Source of the DNA: Rehmannia glutinosa
Lineage: Eukaryota; Streptophyta; Magnoliopsida; Lamiales; Orobanchaceae
Length of the DNA stretch: 64,000 nucleotides
Direction: 5' to 3'
Assembly: GCA_016081115.2 (NCBI GenBank)
Contig: CM071930.1
Location: forward strand, 5,747,419-5,811,418
Both the position numbers and the translations under genes were made by a program. The notes beneath the pieces were generated by a model that had not been told where the DNA came from, made no database searches, and saw nothing but the letters and a program-made list of their open reading frames with translations. Positions 48,601 to 59,042 of this stretch are shown piece after piece. Each line of letters starts with the position of its first letter. The stretch's first letter is position 1.

Positions 48601-51600
48601 CGCATGTAAAATCAGAATTTCTTTTTCCCATTAAACTATTGTATTATGACAAGAAAAATTCAACTAACATCTCATTAAGTTTTTTAAAAAATATATGACA
48701 TATTGTAGGACAAATAAGAGTAGAATACTAATGCTACTGAGACAAAATATGTATATTTTGGCGTAAATTATTCCATGACATCCGTTAACGTTCGGTGTGG
48801 GTCAGTTTTTCGGTTCTTTGTAGCCTATATTTTTCCATAAATATGCTACTCCACAATACGCTGTTTCATAAGTCAATATTCCATAAAAGGGAGGGAAAAT
48901 CAGAATATATGTATATATATTCCCAAAGTCAAGAAATTGTTAGGCCGTTTGGTAGTTTTACAGCGTTAATTGAGAGTTAATTAAAGCAAAGTTTGCGAGG
49001 TAATTTTAAAATTTAAACTTTAAATTAAATATTTTAAGAAAGAGGTGGGCTGGGCCCCCCCAACCCAGCGCATGGCCCAAACAGACCAGCCCGTTGAGGC
49101 CCCCTTCCAAGGGGGCTAGTATATTTCCAGCCCAACCCATTTATTAGGCGGGGTAGACCCATTTTGACAACTCTACCAGCAATTCAGTCATTTGATCAGA
49201 AAACACACCTGGGAACTGGGCATAAAATTTTGGCGTTATGAGACAAAGATGGCTTAAGATCTCTGTCTAAAATAAACAAGTAATTTTGAATCAATGTCCT
49301 ATTGTCTAGTGCACAGCCTACGTCATACTGGTTGATTCACACTTAACTAATCTGGATGTCCTGTAGTCCACGTTATTTCTGAACTCGTGAGTCTTGTCGA
49401 GTACAAAACCAAGAAAGAAATATTACCGAATACACAAAAATAGTTGCAGAACAATACCATTTTTGTGTCTGAATATCTAGGATTTTTAAACGGCAACAAA
49501 ATTATTAAAAACCAAAATATTGTTTAAATACAGAATATTTGAGTAACAAGTAATACAACTTATATGCAGATCAGTGGATATTTGAGAGTTCTGGTAGATA
49601 CTTACAAATATATGTACTCTAAAATCAATTCTATCGAAAGATGACTTTGTTCAAAATTAGCATGATGCTCATAAGACATCAGAGTTTTATATTTACGGAA
49701 ATTATACAGTTGTGTTAATTGCTTTAGTAGATATTATACAATCATCTATAATTGGCTATTCTTAAATCAGTTATAATTAGTATACGACAAAATTGCATAT
49801 CTATGTCAAGGATTTATTTAAGTTGGTATTTTCATGACCAAAATGTTAGACCAGTTCAATTCCTGGTGAACCAGAGACCATATCATCAAATGGCCAATTT
49901 GATCTCTGTACATATTTCAGTAACTAAAAGTAAAATAAAGAGTGACAAGAAGCACTAAATCACCTTGACAGAACTTTAAAAGGAAACCCATCAATGGAAC
50001 ATGAAATCTACCTTGTTGCATCAAATCCTCCCATATAGCAATACTTTGACGCACTTATACCTCCATCAGGGCCCTGCATCAAGATGAGACAAACTATAAC
50101 AAAGATTATTACTACAAATGGAATAAGATGGGCAAACAATATTACCTGTGCTCGTCGAAGCCCAAATTCAAGAAGAAGTTTGGACTTCCCAGCAACAAAA
50201 CGATGCCTTGCCGCATTCGTAGCAACTAACGACGCATAATTTATGAGATTAACAAATGAGGTTTCAAGCAGTTGAACCACCTTAAAGACAACAAATGGTA
50301 AGATGAATGATGATCTAAATAAACGGTATAGGGATTGAACGATACTTGTGTAAAACTCTCCAAAAGGTACTTACAGCTACTGGGCCTTCAATTCTCATCA
50401 ATGGTATCTTTGGAAACACAACAAATCCTTCGGAAATAGCATGTATCTCCACACTGAACAATCTATTGCACGAAGGTAGTCATAGAAGCCAACCTAGAGT
50501 CAAACATTGATTAGCCCAACATTTCTGAACTATAGATCAGCATGTCATGGGAAAAATACTTCAGCTCTTATATCATATATTCCTGTGTTCTGCCTAGAAC
50601 AAGACAATCAACTTTGGAGACAACATAATAAATTAAAACATAACCAGGTTCTTCTGTTAATCAAATAGTTCATACAATTTCATTAGTCAGTAAACATATT
50701 ACTGACGGAAATATATAAAAGAAACTAAACCAAATAGAGACCATATAGTGGAAACATACTTTACTACGATTCATAATACGTAATTTGAAAACACTGGCCT
50801 TGTTGCTTCCCTTCATATCAAAGTGCAACAGTATATTGAATTTTGATTATATAAGAATGAGTGATTAACTGTACTCATTGGTTCAAAAAACCACATGCAG
50901 AGTATCAAGGCATCTAAGCTTCTTAGAAACCACAAAAAATCGTGTAACATCTTGACCAACTGCATATATTACATAGAAGCCTCGACTCCTAGTAAGCATA
51001 CATGCAGTTCTTTTATATTTGTTTGCACACAATCAGGTACTTTTTCCAACATAAAGCATTAAGTTTTCTGCTCTTGCAGTCTTCTATGCTTTCCACCTGA
51101 ATAGGGGGCTAAAAAGTAACTTTTCCACGAAGGATGTATAACTAGCAGTTGATATTTAACACAAATATTTTGATCAGTTTGGCTCAGAGTCTATTACCTC
51201 GCATGATGAAGGTAAGGACGCTTTGATAAAAGCAATCTCATCTTCTGTAAATCTAAAGTTAGCAATTAACTTTATGCACTCTTCCAGACCAGCAAAAACT
51301 GTGTATTCCCCCCCAAAGGGATTTCTCCGAAAATACAAATCAAACCTGAAAGAGAAGATAATGTTACAAATGGGAAACTGTTCGAACATAAATGATTACA
51401 TATGTTTCTTAATCTTTAGCGTAGAGAAAGTGTTGCTGACCAGTCCCACTAAAGCCAAAATTCTTACTATTGAAATCTGATTCAAAAACTACAATCCTGC
51501 AAGTCCAACTTGAATATTTATCACAATTTTGTGAACTGTGGTAAGATCAGGCACAAAAGATGCTAGCACTCAACTTTCTTTGTCGTATAACCCAGGTTTT

Positions 51601-52567
51601 ACTCTTATTAAACTTTAATCGCACTTGGCTTTTTCTTGACCAGTACACCTTAATATCTACAAAACTAACCACCTGAAGAGGAAATGTAGTATTTTGAATC
51701 AGTTAAGTACTACAACCAATCAAAGAATGAGGAAACATCCGCTCTTTAACTTTCCATGATTAAAGAATATCATAATTTCCAATACGTACGGAAGCCATAA
51801 TAATCGCTAAATTGGAGTGGGAAGATATGGAGTTTCTTTTCATTTAAAAACTAAATTTGAATATGACAATTTGCATGACAGACTTTACCTGATCAATACT
51901 CTACCAAGCAATTGATAATTGTTAAGAGAATGCAACAACTTAAACCAAGTTCGGTTAGGTCAATATTAACAAACACTTCACGACTCAAGACTCGGTTAAT
52001 AACTACTGGTTTCCTTTCACTTACTAAGAAGTTACACTCAAATTGCCATCTCTCTCATAACCGATTCAGCAGAATTGCCTTCAGCAAAGCTTCACAATAA
52101 AACAATATTTCCGCGGATGAAGAATTAATACTCAAATAACACCAAGTGATTCAATTGAAATCACAGGCTTAAGAGAAAAAATGTCTTCCAAAAATCAAGG
52201 CTCTCTAGTTTTCTCCCAAAAAACAGAATAAAAAATTGTCTGCGAATTATATACAACAATCCAGCATGCCAAATTTCAGAGCAACGCACATAACACATAC
52301 GCAGTCGCATAATTCAACTCATAAATAAACATGCAACGAGTTGCCTTATCAACAGAAAATTTTATCAAGGAAAGGAAAAAACGAAGAAGAAAACAATTAC
52401 ACGGCGCGTTCATTGTGCTTGCCGGCTTTCCAGTAAGCATAAGCCATGGTGAACTGATAGAGATCCGTCAATAGAGGTGTCACCATTGGATTGGTGGGAC
52501 CATCGATGCCGCCTGCCGGTTTTTCTCCTTTCTTCGGCCCGTTCGCCACCGCCGCTGCCGCCGCCAT
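36618..52567 (-). CDS. NAPRT1: Nicotinate phosphoribosyltransferase (NAPRT), 15 exons, frame broken in exons 3 and 12
   Basis: Exons from the start: 52567-52401, 51345-51198, 50493-50375, 50280-50146, 50073-50012, 48056-47981, 47244-47143, 46302-46186, 45523-45465, 45019-44845, 42561-42427, 42360-42261, 41835-41727, 36932-36820, 36695-36618. The family enzyme joins nicotinate and PRPP to nicotinate mononucleotide with ATP (Preiss-Handler NAD salvage). Motifs seen: LLTDLYQFTMAYAYW, NPFGGEYTVFAGLEE, GPDGGISASKYCYMGG, the His-containing LRGTHSHAF, RLDSGDLAYLS, KTSITASNDLNE and the end FLWLNEAPVGELQ. Spliced length is 1695 nt, close to the family's about 560 residues. Exon 3 lacks one base after DCS (119 nt); exon 12 has nine A where seven fit and one G too few (100 nt). 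As written, translation stops in exon 3. All fifteen splice junctions look intact. It may be a young pseudogene or carry sequence errors. The gene symbol follows Arabidopsis AT4G36940. Confidence 0.9.
37659..37839 (+). repeat. 5' LTR of the intronic Copia element
   Basis: Starts TGTTATAGACATGTATTGG and ends CACAACTACA; TATA-like TTATATAAGCTTGG near 37779 (37775-37793). Confidence 0.88.
38280..41440 (+). pseudogene. Copia gag-pol remnant in NAPRT intron 13
   Basis: In order: gag entry motif LNGTNYLDWNKTVRLYL (38308-38358), zinc knuckle CYYCHESGHTKRTC (about 38976-39017), protease WVIDSGATDHMIGN (39243), a pre-integrase zinc region (GHPSAPLLKKLY, CDSCQFAKHH; 39640-39735), a partial integrase core (YFVTFVDDFSRMTWLF, about 39834), then an abrupt jump to the integrase end (39930-40190). 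Only the RT start (RQALSNPDWRAKMIVEMDAL, 40569) and then its far end (SYRRLVGKLNYL, 40792) remain, followed by RNase H (SAESEYRAIAQALCE, 41125, to DIFTKAL, 41400). At least two internal deletions and several frameshifts or stops (38411, 38912, 39332, 39783) make it inactive. Confidence 0.88.
41476..41625 (+). repeat. 3' LTR of the intronic Copia element
   Basis: Starts TATTATAGACATGTATTAG (the canonical TG has become TA) and ends CACAACTACA; about 30 bp shorter than the 5' LTR. Confidence 0.85.
43141..43744. mobile_element. hAT-type element nested in the left arm of the long-TIR element
   Basis: Starts TAGTGGCGGATCCAGG and ends GTGGATCTGCCACTG. Flanks ACTTTACC (43133-43140) and ACTTTGCC (43745-43752) match at 7 of 8, and the sequence outside continues the host element's repeat across the gap. 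GGGTACA phrases sit inside both ends. 604 bp, non-coding. Confidence 0.82.
43228..43345 (+). other. SINE-like segment inside the hAT element
   Basis: TAGCGCACGTGG (43242) resembles a pol III box A and GGTTCGATCCCC (43283) matches box B, spaced about 30 bp apart, with a poly(A)-like tail TAATAAAAAAATT. It may be a short SINE or chance similarity. Confidence 0.35.
44416..52400. other. NAPRT introns 1-10 (non-exon DNA), no further gene recognised
   Basis: Between the listed exons the DNA is AT-rich with no coding signal I can support. A GC-rich stretch at about 49040-49175 (GGGCTGGGCCC, then TTTTGACAACTCTA at its right end) resembles the right end of the hAT MITE at 27309 but lacks a left end. 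Short open stretches here have no recognisable content. Confidence 0.5.
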
Positions 52568-52643
52568 TTTTATTCTATCCAATTTTTTTTTCGAGTGTTT
52601 TATTTTATCCAATTTAATCCAATCCGATTCGAGAAACTCCGTT

Positions 52644-52653
52644 CTTTTATATA
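52644..52653 (-). promoter_or_regulatory. TATA box of NAPRT
   Basis: The minus strand reads TATATAAAAG about 78 bp before the start codon at 52567, a plausible core promoter with a leader of about 50 nt. The hAT element at 52710 lies only 57 bp further upstream. Confidence 0.6.
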
Positions 52654-52709
52654 CACACACTAAAAGTGGGTATCTGCGCGTCCAAACGCCGCCGAAAAGG
52701 GGGTGACGG

Positions 52710-53761
52710 TAGGGGTGATCAACAAAAACCGAAAACCGCTAAAACCGACCGAATCAAACCGCACCACACCGCAAATGCTTATTTATTGGAAAAACCGCGA
52801 TTAAAATTTTTAATCAAGACCGCACCGCAAAAGATGGCGCGCAATTACAATTTCAAGTCTCAAACTGTCACGACCGCACCGCAAAGTAGAATACTATATA
52901 TACGTATATATATTCAATATATATTATTACATTTCTCTCAATCTATAGTATATTTGTGTATAATTATTAATTGTTATATTAATTATTTTCATTGGTTTAT
53001 TGTGGGTATATTAGTTAATTTACTTAATAATTTAATACATCAAAGCCTTCATTTCTTGTTATGGATGTAAATTGTATAACGAGATTTATTTTGGGAAATT
53101 TGTGATATGGAGATTGACATATTGAAGTTATCGAAGAGTTTGCAAAAACTTATGCTTTTAGAAAAATAATTTATTGTAGCAAAAGTAAGAGTAGTTACGA
53201 ATCGAAGTTGATAGAGTTTGAAAATAAAATCAAAAGTTAAGAATCGGGAAGTTAAGTTAGGTGAAAAAGTTGTAGAGGTGCTTATAATTTGTTTATAAAA
53301 TTTAAACTAGGAGTAGAAGCACAAATCTAAAGCATCTCTCTCCATACTTTTAGGTTATGATTAAATGAAGCAGAAGTTGATACTTGCAAACACAAAAAAG
53401 TGATTTTTTAAGCAAAAATGTAAGAAACATTTTTTTTAGTAATTGCAAACACTCTCTATATCTATTAGATTCAACTATTATATGTTATTGTAGTTGTTAT
53501 AATATTCAATTTAGACAACAACATATCATTAACTTTTTAGTTATCGAATTGATAAATTTTTTTTACTCATTTTGTTTGTTCCGCATAATATTCACGTACA
53601 ATACGTTAAAACCGCAAAACCGCCCGAAACCGTTGAAAACCGCATGTTTGTTTTATTCTAAAAAACCGCGACTTAAAATCAAACTCTTGGCCGAACCGCA
53701 CTTAGCAATTCGGTTTGAAAATATTGAAAAAACCGCCCAAATCGCACCGTGATCACCCCTA
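52710..53761. mobile_element. hAT-type element in the NAPRT promoter, perfect 8-bp target duplication
   Basis: Starts TAGGGGTGATCA and ends TGATCACCCCTA, perfectly inverted over 12 bp. Flanks 52702-52709 and 53762-53769 are both GGTGACGG. Subterminal blocks are full of AACCGC/GCGGTT and GACCGCACCGCA motifs in opposite orientation at the two ends; the 700-bp middle is AT-rich with no transposase. 1052 bp, non-autonomous. Confidence 0.93.
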
Positions 53762-53769
53762 GGTGACGG

Positions 53770-54630
53770 TTAAGAAACGAAGGGCATTCAATTTATTTCT
53801 CTCTCTCCAAGAAATATTACGAATGTATGAATGAACAAATAAATGGTGGTGATGGTGGGAGATTAAATTGCATCAATCCAACTCAGCCGAGCTTTTGAGA
53901 GTTTAACCTGTCTCATTTATTATCGATTCTGAATTTATCGAATATATTAATGGCTCACGAATTTCTTCCAGCGTAAATTAACTTAGTAAATATCAATTAT
54001 AATTAAATTATTTTTAAATTTATTATAAAAAATAAAATTATATATTTCTAAATGCATAATATATCTATTAAAATATATGATTTTATTCAAACAAATAAAT
54101 TTATTTTTTTTATATTTATCATTATCATAAGTAAATGTATAAAAATTAAAACAAAAGACAAACTATTAGTTTAATTTCTACGAGCTTATTAACGAGTTTG
54201 CTCACGAGTTTATTAATGAATATGCTCACGAGCTAACGAGTCTGCACACGAACTAACGAGTCGAATATCTCTAAGTTTGAGTTTGGTTCATTTATTTTAA
54301 CTGAGACTCACTAAATAAATTCAAACGAGTTTTTATCGAGTCGAATTTCGAATAGCTTACGAGCGGCTTGATTCATTTACAGTCCTACTTTTAAGTAAAC
54401 AAAAACAAATAGATAAATAAATAAACTTTTCCTCAAAAAAAAAAGATAAATAAATAAACTTGCGTCTATTTGGGGCACGAAGATAGTCATTTGGAGTCTT
54501 TGAAAGCACACGCCAATGTAAAGATGTGTCACATGAGTCCATGACTGAATTATCTTTAAGAATGCAATATGTTAGGTCCAAATTTAAACTTATCTCGTAC
54601 ACATTACACAGTAAATGTAATTTTTAAGTT
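53770..54630. other. Intergenic DNA with a decayed hAT-like right end
   Basis: Positions about 53880-54390 carry repeated ACGAGT/CTCACGAG phrases and finish ATTCATTTACAGTCCTA, similar to plant hAT MITEs that begin TAGGACTGTAAATGAA, but no left end or target duplication is visible. No gene seen. Confidence 0.45.
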
Positions 54631-54985
54631 AGAGTGTATTTGTTTGAGCTTATAAGTTATTCAAAATATTTTAAGATGTTTTAGAGTTTATAAGCTCTTT
54701 AAGAGTATTTGGTAATTTTTTTTAGAAAAATTCTTATCGACTTCCAAAATAAGATGTTATGAGCTTATATTTTCAGGGGGGGCTCCAACTTATTTTCAAA
54801 ATAAGATCTAATTTTAACAACTTCCTTTGATTTTGATCATTTTATCACATACTTGTTATTATTATGTAACGTCCTATTATTTTAATTTATCTAAACACTT
54901 CAACAATTTATAAAATAAGATATAACATCTTATAAACTCTAAAACATCTTAATGTTGTGGATCTTTTAAATAAGTTCAGTCAAAT
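54631..54985. mobile_element. Hairpin MITE
   Basis: AAGATGTTTTAGAGTTTATAAG (54672-54693) is perfectly inverted at 54929-54950, and the outer arms AGTGTATTTGTTTGAGCTTAT and TAAATAAGTTCAGTCAAATG are partly complementary. About 355 bp, non-coding; superfamily not assigned. Confidence 0.65.
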
Positions 54986-55647
54986 GTCATCTTAGAAAGG
55001 TGGGTCTTTATTTTTCACATTTACACCTATTTAGTTCCGAATATGTCTTGCTTAAACTTTTTATTGATTTTTTATCTTAATATATATGTATATATAATAT
55101 AATAGTCTATTTTATATAATAAAATTATAAAATGGATCTAACATGTGATCCAGCAAAAGTGTCTAGTTTATTCTTTTACTCGTGAATACATTCAAAATCT
55201 CCTTGATATTACGGAATGCGGATTGGGAGAAATTAAAGAAAACTTGATTATTATTTTTTTTTAGTTTCTTTTGATCACTGATTGGAATCATTAAATATTC
55301 AAAATGGCAACAAAATGAAAAGAAATCAAATAAAAGAGAATCACGAAATAAAGAAATAAAATGAGATGGAATCACGAAATAAAATAAAACAAAATGAAAG
55401 GGAATCGCGAAATATAAAAGGAAACAAAATTGAAGGGAATGATGAAATAAAAGCACCCGACGGTTTTAGGACTTGACGAATCTCAGATCATTAAAAATTT
55501 TGGTGTGATGAATTTAGGGTCTTAGCAAACTCATCTCAAACACTCCTTGTTACAAATTTATCATGTATAGAGTTTTGTTATATTTGCTATATTTTAATAT
55601 TAATATTCTTTTAATACTGTTGATAGTGATATTTTTATTAATACTGT
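54986..55647. other. AT-rich intergenic DNA, no gene recognised
   Basis: Purine-rich AAATAAA/GGAATCACGAAAT repeats at 55300-55450 explain the Phe-rich open stretch on the minus strand; nothing else supported. Confidence 0.5.
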
Positions 55648-56474
55648 CAGGGCGGAGCCAGGACAACTGGTAAGGGGGGGACCAAGAGTATGAGTATCAA
55701 TCTTGTCGTGTTTCATGTTTGTTGGTCGTGTTCTGACACAGATATTATAGGTCTGATACGAACCCGAATACGACCCGTTCAGTTATTTGTGTGAAGATAC
55801 ACGACACGAACACGACCCACTTATGATACGGATAACTCGACACGACACGAAAAAACTATATAATTTAAAGTTGACACAAAAAAAAATAAAAAAATAGAGA
55901 AAAAAATTAAAATTACAAATAAAAAATATTAAATTCATGTTAAGTTCGTGTCGGGTCATCGTATCGTGTCAGAAATTGACACCTCTAACCAAGAGTAAAA
56001 AAACAAAAAATGACATTTGTGTATATATACAAGATAATAAAGTTTATATATATTATATTTGTATCAAAAGAATATATTAATATTCATTAGTAAATTTTTA
56101 CAAAATTCATCATTAAATCCTTAACTTGTTTAGAGTCTCTTTTGCATATCACGAAAACTATCTACAATTCAATTTATCTTTTTTTTTATAATTTTATTTT
56201 CAGTATATATTAGCAAATAAGTATGAGAAACCCATCTTTTGATTAATATAAAATATAATTTCATGATGATAATAAGATAAAATAAGACCCACAAAACCTC
56301 CAATTTAACTTAATAAAATTCATGGAATAATTTTTATCCAACAAAATTATGAGGGGGGCCAAAATACTAAATAATAAAAATATAGGTACTAAAAAGAAAA
56401 AAAGGAAAATTTTGGGGGGAGCGAGGGGGGAGGGGAACCAGGGCCCCCTGAGCCACCATGTGGCTCGACCCCTG
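55648..56474. mobile_element. hAT-type element with perfect 8-bp target duplication
   Basis: Starts CAGGGCGGAGCCAGG and ends GTGGCTCGACCCCTG. Flanks 55640-55647 and 56475-56482 are both AATACTGT. It carries a second hAT element at 55689-55987. 827 bp including the insert, no transposase. Confidence 0.92.
55689..55987. mobile_element. Nested hAT-type MITE with perfect 8-bp target duplication
   Basis: Starts TATGAGTATCAATCTTGTCG and ends CAGAAATTGACACCTCTA. Flanks 55681-55688 and 55988-55995 are both ACCAAGAG. The interior is rich in CGACACGA/TCGTGTCG inverted phrases. 299 bp. Confidence 0.9.
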
Positions 56475-56482
56475 AATACTGT

Positions 56483-57163
56483 GGATAGTAGGGGGTGAGA
56501 TACACGCACTCATATAACGGAATCTGGCGGGCGGATGACTGGTCCTTATAAAGTTTCGAATGAACTAATATAACAAACCTTATTTAGGGTGTGACAAATT
56601 TATTTTGTTTTCCCTAATAACTAAAATGGGCAGGAAAAATCAATTAAATTGAGCTACCCGACTATAATTTGTCCTTAGTTCATTTGAATAGAAAGAATTG
56701 AGTTTATAGTATGTAACAGTGTAAGATCAATCCTATTCAAAATGTCAAAAGATAACATCAATTTTCGTATACTGATCTAAAGTGCAATGTCTTGTCGCAA
56801 AATTCAAACATGGTAGCAAACATCTATTTGGTTTTGTCCATTGTGACACACACCCAGAGTCCATCCAAAATTATTACAGTGTATTCACGCAGAAAATGTG
56901 ACAAATTTTAATTACTTGATTATTCACTTCAACATTGTAGATCGATAAATACTTATATATAACACATATGGTCAGATTTGAAATTGGTTGAGTTCAAATG
57001 CGATGGAAATTATTAAAGTTCTAGAAAACTAATTAGAATATTTTATTATAGTTGAATCACTTATAATTTTCAAATCTTTTATTTTATCCAATTCATCACA
57101 ATGGAAGGGAATTTGATACACAATCCAAATCCTTCTTTTTATAGTGTTTATACTCGCACTTAC
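56483..57163. other. AT-rich intergenic DNA, no gene recognised
   Basis: No coding, RNA or repeat structure that I can support. Confidence 0.5.
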
Positions 57164-57241
57164 TAATATTTTTTTTAACATTTTTTCTATTTTATTTTGA
57201 AGTAATATTTTTTTTAACATTTTTTCTATTTTATTTTGAAG
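57164..57241. repeat. Perfect tandem duplication, 39 bp x 2
   Basis: Both copies start TAATATTTTTTTTAACA and end TTTATTTTGAAG with no difference seen, so the duplication is recent or maintained. Confidence 0.9.
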
Positions 57242-57320
57242 TAAGATCTATTATAATGCTTTGCTGGCGAATGATTCTCCGCATCCACCTTCTGGTTTTT
57301 CAAAATGAAAATAGTAGTCT

Positions 57321-57452
57321 CACGGGGAGCTGAGTCGGTGGAGTAAGTGAGCGTAGGGCTAGTTTACGAGTTCGATCCCCTACCAACACTTTGACTCCCC
57401 TATTGCGGACAGATAGTGATACTGCCCCATCACAAAAATAAAATAAAATAAA
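57321..57452 (+). mobile_element. tRNA-derived SINE candidate
   Basis: A box A-like GCTGAGTCGGTGGAGTAAG (57330) and box B-like GAGTTCGATCCCC (57367) are spaced about as in a tRNA. They are followed by a short unrelated body and a tail of AAATAAAATAAAATAAA. No clear target duplication. It would be transcribed by RNA polymerase III and mobilised by a LINE. Confidence 0.6.
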
Positions 57453-57492
57453 GAGAGACTTGTGAAGTGTGAACTCAACGAAAAGGAAACTA

Positions 57493-57877
57493 AGGGCATC
57501 TCCAGTGGAAAAACCCCTCAAAGGTTTTTCCACAGTTTTCTGTGTGTCATGTCACCTGCCACATCAAAAGCAAAAATCCCACCATTTTACAAACTTTTTC
57601 CCACAATGGTTAAACCTATTTATAATTTTTAATGGTCCCACTATCCAATTTACAAAATAATTAAAAAAATAAATAAATATTAATTTCAACCTCTTTCTTT
57701 ACACATGGACCCCACACCAACACTTTTTTACCCCATTTTCTTCTCCATGAACCGGTTCATAACTACAAACCGTGTTTTCCCTACAAACCTCAAATCATCT
57801 CTCACAATGGTGAGGTTTTTGGTTGACACGATTTTTCACGAAAAACCCCTCTAAAAACCTTGCCATTGGAGTTGTCC
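57493..57877. mobile_element. PIF/Harbinger-type MITE
   Basis: Starts GGGCATCTCCAGTGG and ends CCATTGGAGTTGTCC; both sides are flanked by TAA. AAAAACCCCTC and GGTTTTT phrases sit inside each end. 385 bp, non-coding. Confidence 0.8.
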
Positions 57878-57906
57878 TAATGCCACTTATAAGAAATACA
57901 TAGACC

Positions 57907-58295
57907 TGGTGGCAGATGTACATTCAAGCTTGGGGGTACAGTTGTACCCCAAACTTAAAAAATTCAACAATATTTTTTAGTAGAAATAAATAAATAAATT
58001 TGTACCCCCATTTTTACAAAAAGAATTAGAAATTTCAAATAAAACAATACAAATCTCCAGAATAAATTTCAAAAATTAAAAAATTTACTTAACAACTTGA
58101 ATATATAAACCATAGCAAAAGTCAAATTGTAACCAAAATTGTGTTTTGATTTTTCATGTACGGTTATATAGTCAACTTTTACAAAATTTTAAACAGCGTT
58201 TTGTTTTATGACTTTAAATATTAAATAATATTTATATGCAAAAATTTTTTTGAAATCTATCGTACCCCTATTTCAAAAATTTTGAATCCGCCGCT
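57907..58295. mobile_element. Decayed hAT-type element
   Basis: Left end TGGTGGCAGATGTACATTCAA, right end TTGAATCCGCCGCTG; GGGTACA phrases lie inside both ends, as in 43141-43744. Flanks CATAGACC and CATGGGCC match at 6 of 8. It is the same family as 43141-43744 but older. Confidence 0.65.
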
Positions 58296-58904
58296 GCATG
58301 GGCCGTACGCCCTCTTAGCACTTATTTAAGAATCTAGACTGAATTGATTTGAATAAAGTGTAAACCTAAAATCATGTTAGACTAAAGACCCATATTAGAA
58401 GATCAAAGAAGCTCACATTGGTCCCCTCTTTAATTTATTTGAATTGAAGTGGCTCATTTCGTGCCAAAGAAGCCTATATGCGAAAAAGAATTAATTTTAC
58501 TTTTCCATCTAGCTACTCTAGGAGTCTAGGTAACAGGGAAATAAAATGATATCCGAATGCCTAAGAAATACTAGGGAAAAAGTAACTTCAATTCGAGTGG
58601 GTGGTTGTATGGATTTTATGGTATTTTCTTTTTATTTAGTATTAATTAATGTATTTCTTACGAAATCCGACTGCAAATGAAAATCATAATGTCCTTTTTT
58701 TTTTTGGTAGAATTTTAAGAATAATTTTTTTAGTCTTAACCACTAAACCAATATCTGATTCCCAATTTTAAGAACTATTTTATTTTATTGTAGAAGATTT
58801 TTATAATTCACAAATAAAGTTTGCACTTTTATTATATGTTTTAGGATTCACAAAAAAAAATACAAAAACACTAGAAATTATTATTTGAGAAAAAAGAGAT
58901 GTAC

Positions 58905-59042
58905 GTGTCCTATGTAAACTGAAGTTACATTCTACTTTATTAAAGAACAAAAAAACAAAATTAGCTCTCAGGGGTGTCCTATGTAAACTGAAGTTACATT
59001 CTACTTTATTAAAGAACAAAAAAACAAAATTAGCTCTCAGGG
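58905..59042. repeat. Tandem duplication, 69 bp x 2
   Basis: GTGTCCTATGTAAACTGAAG starts both copies (58905, 58974) and TTAGCTCTCAGGG ends both, with no difference seen. Confidence 0.9.

Noticed and set aside
49040..49175. GC-rich hAT-like fragment in NAPRT intron 5
   Set aside because: Only a right-end-like sequence (TTTTGACAACTCTA) is visible, so a full element cannot be supported.
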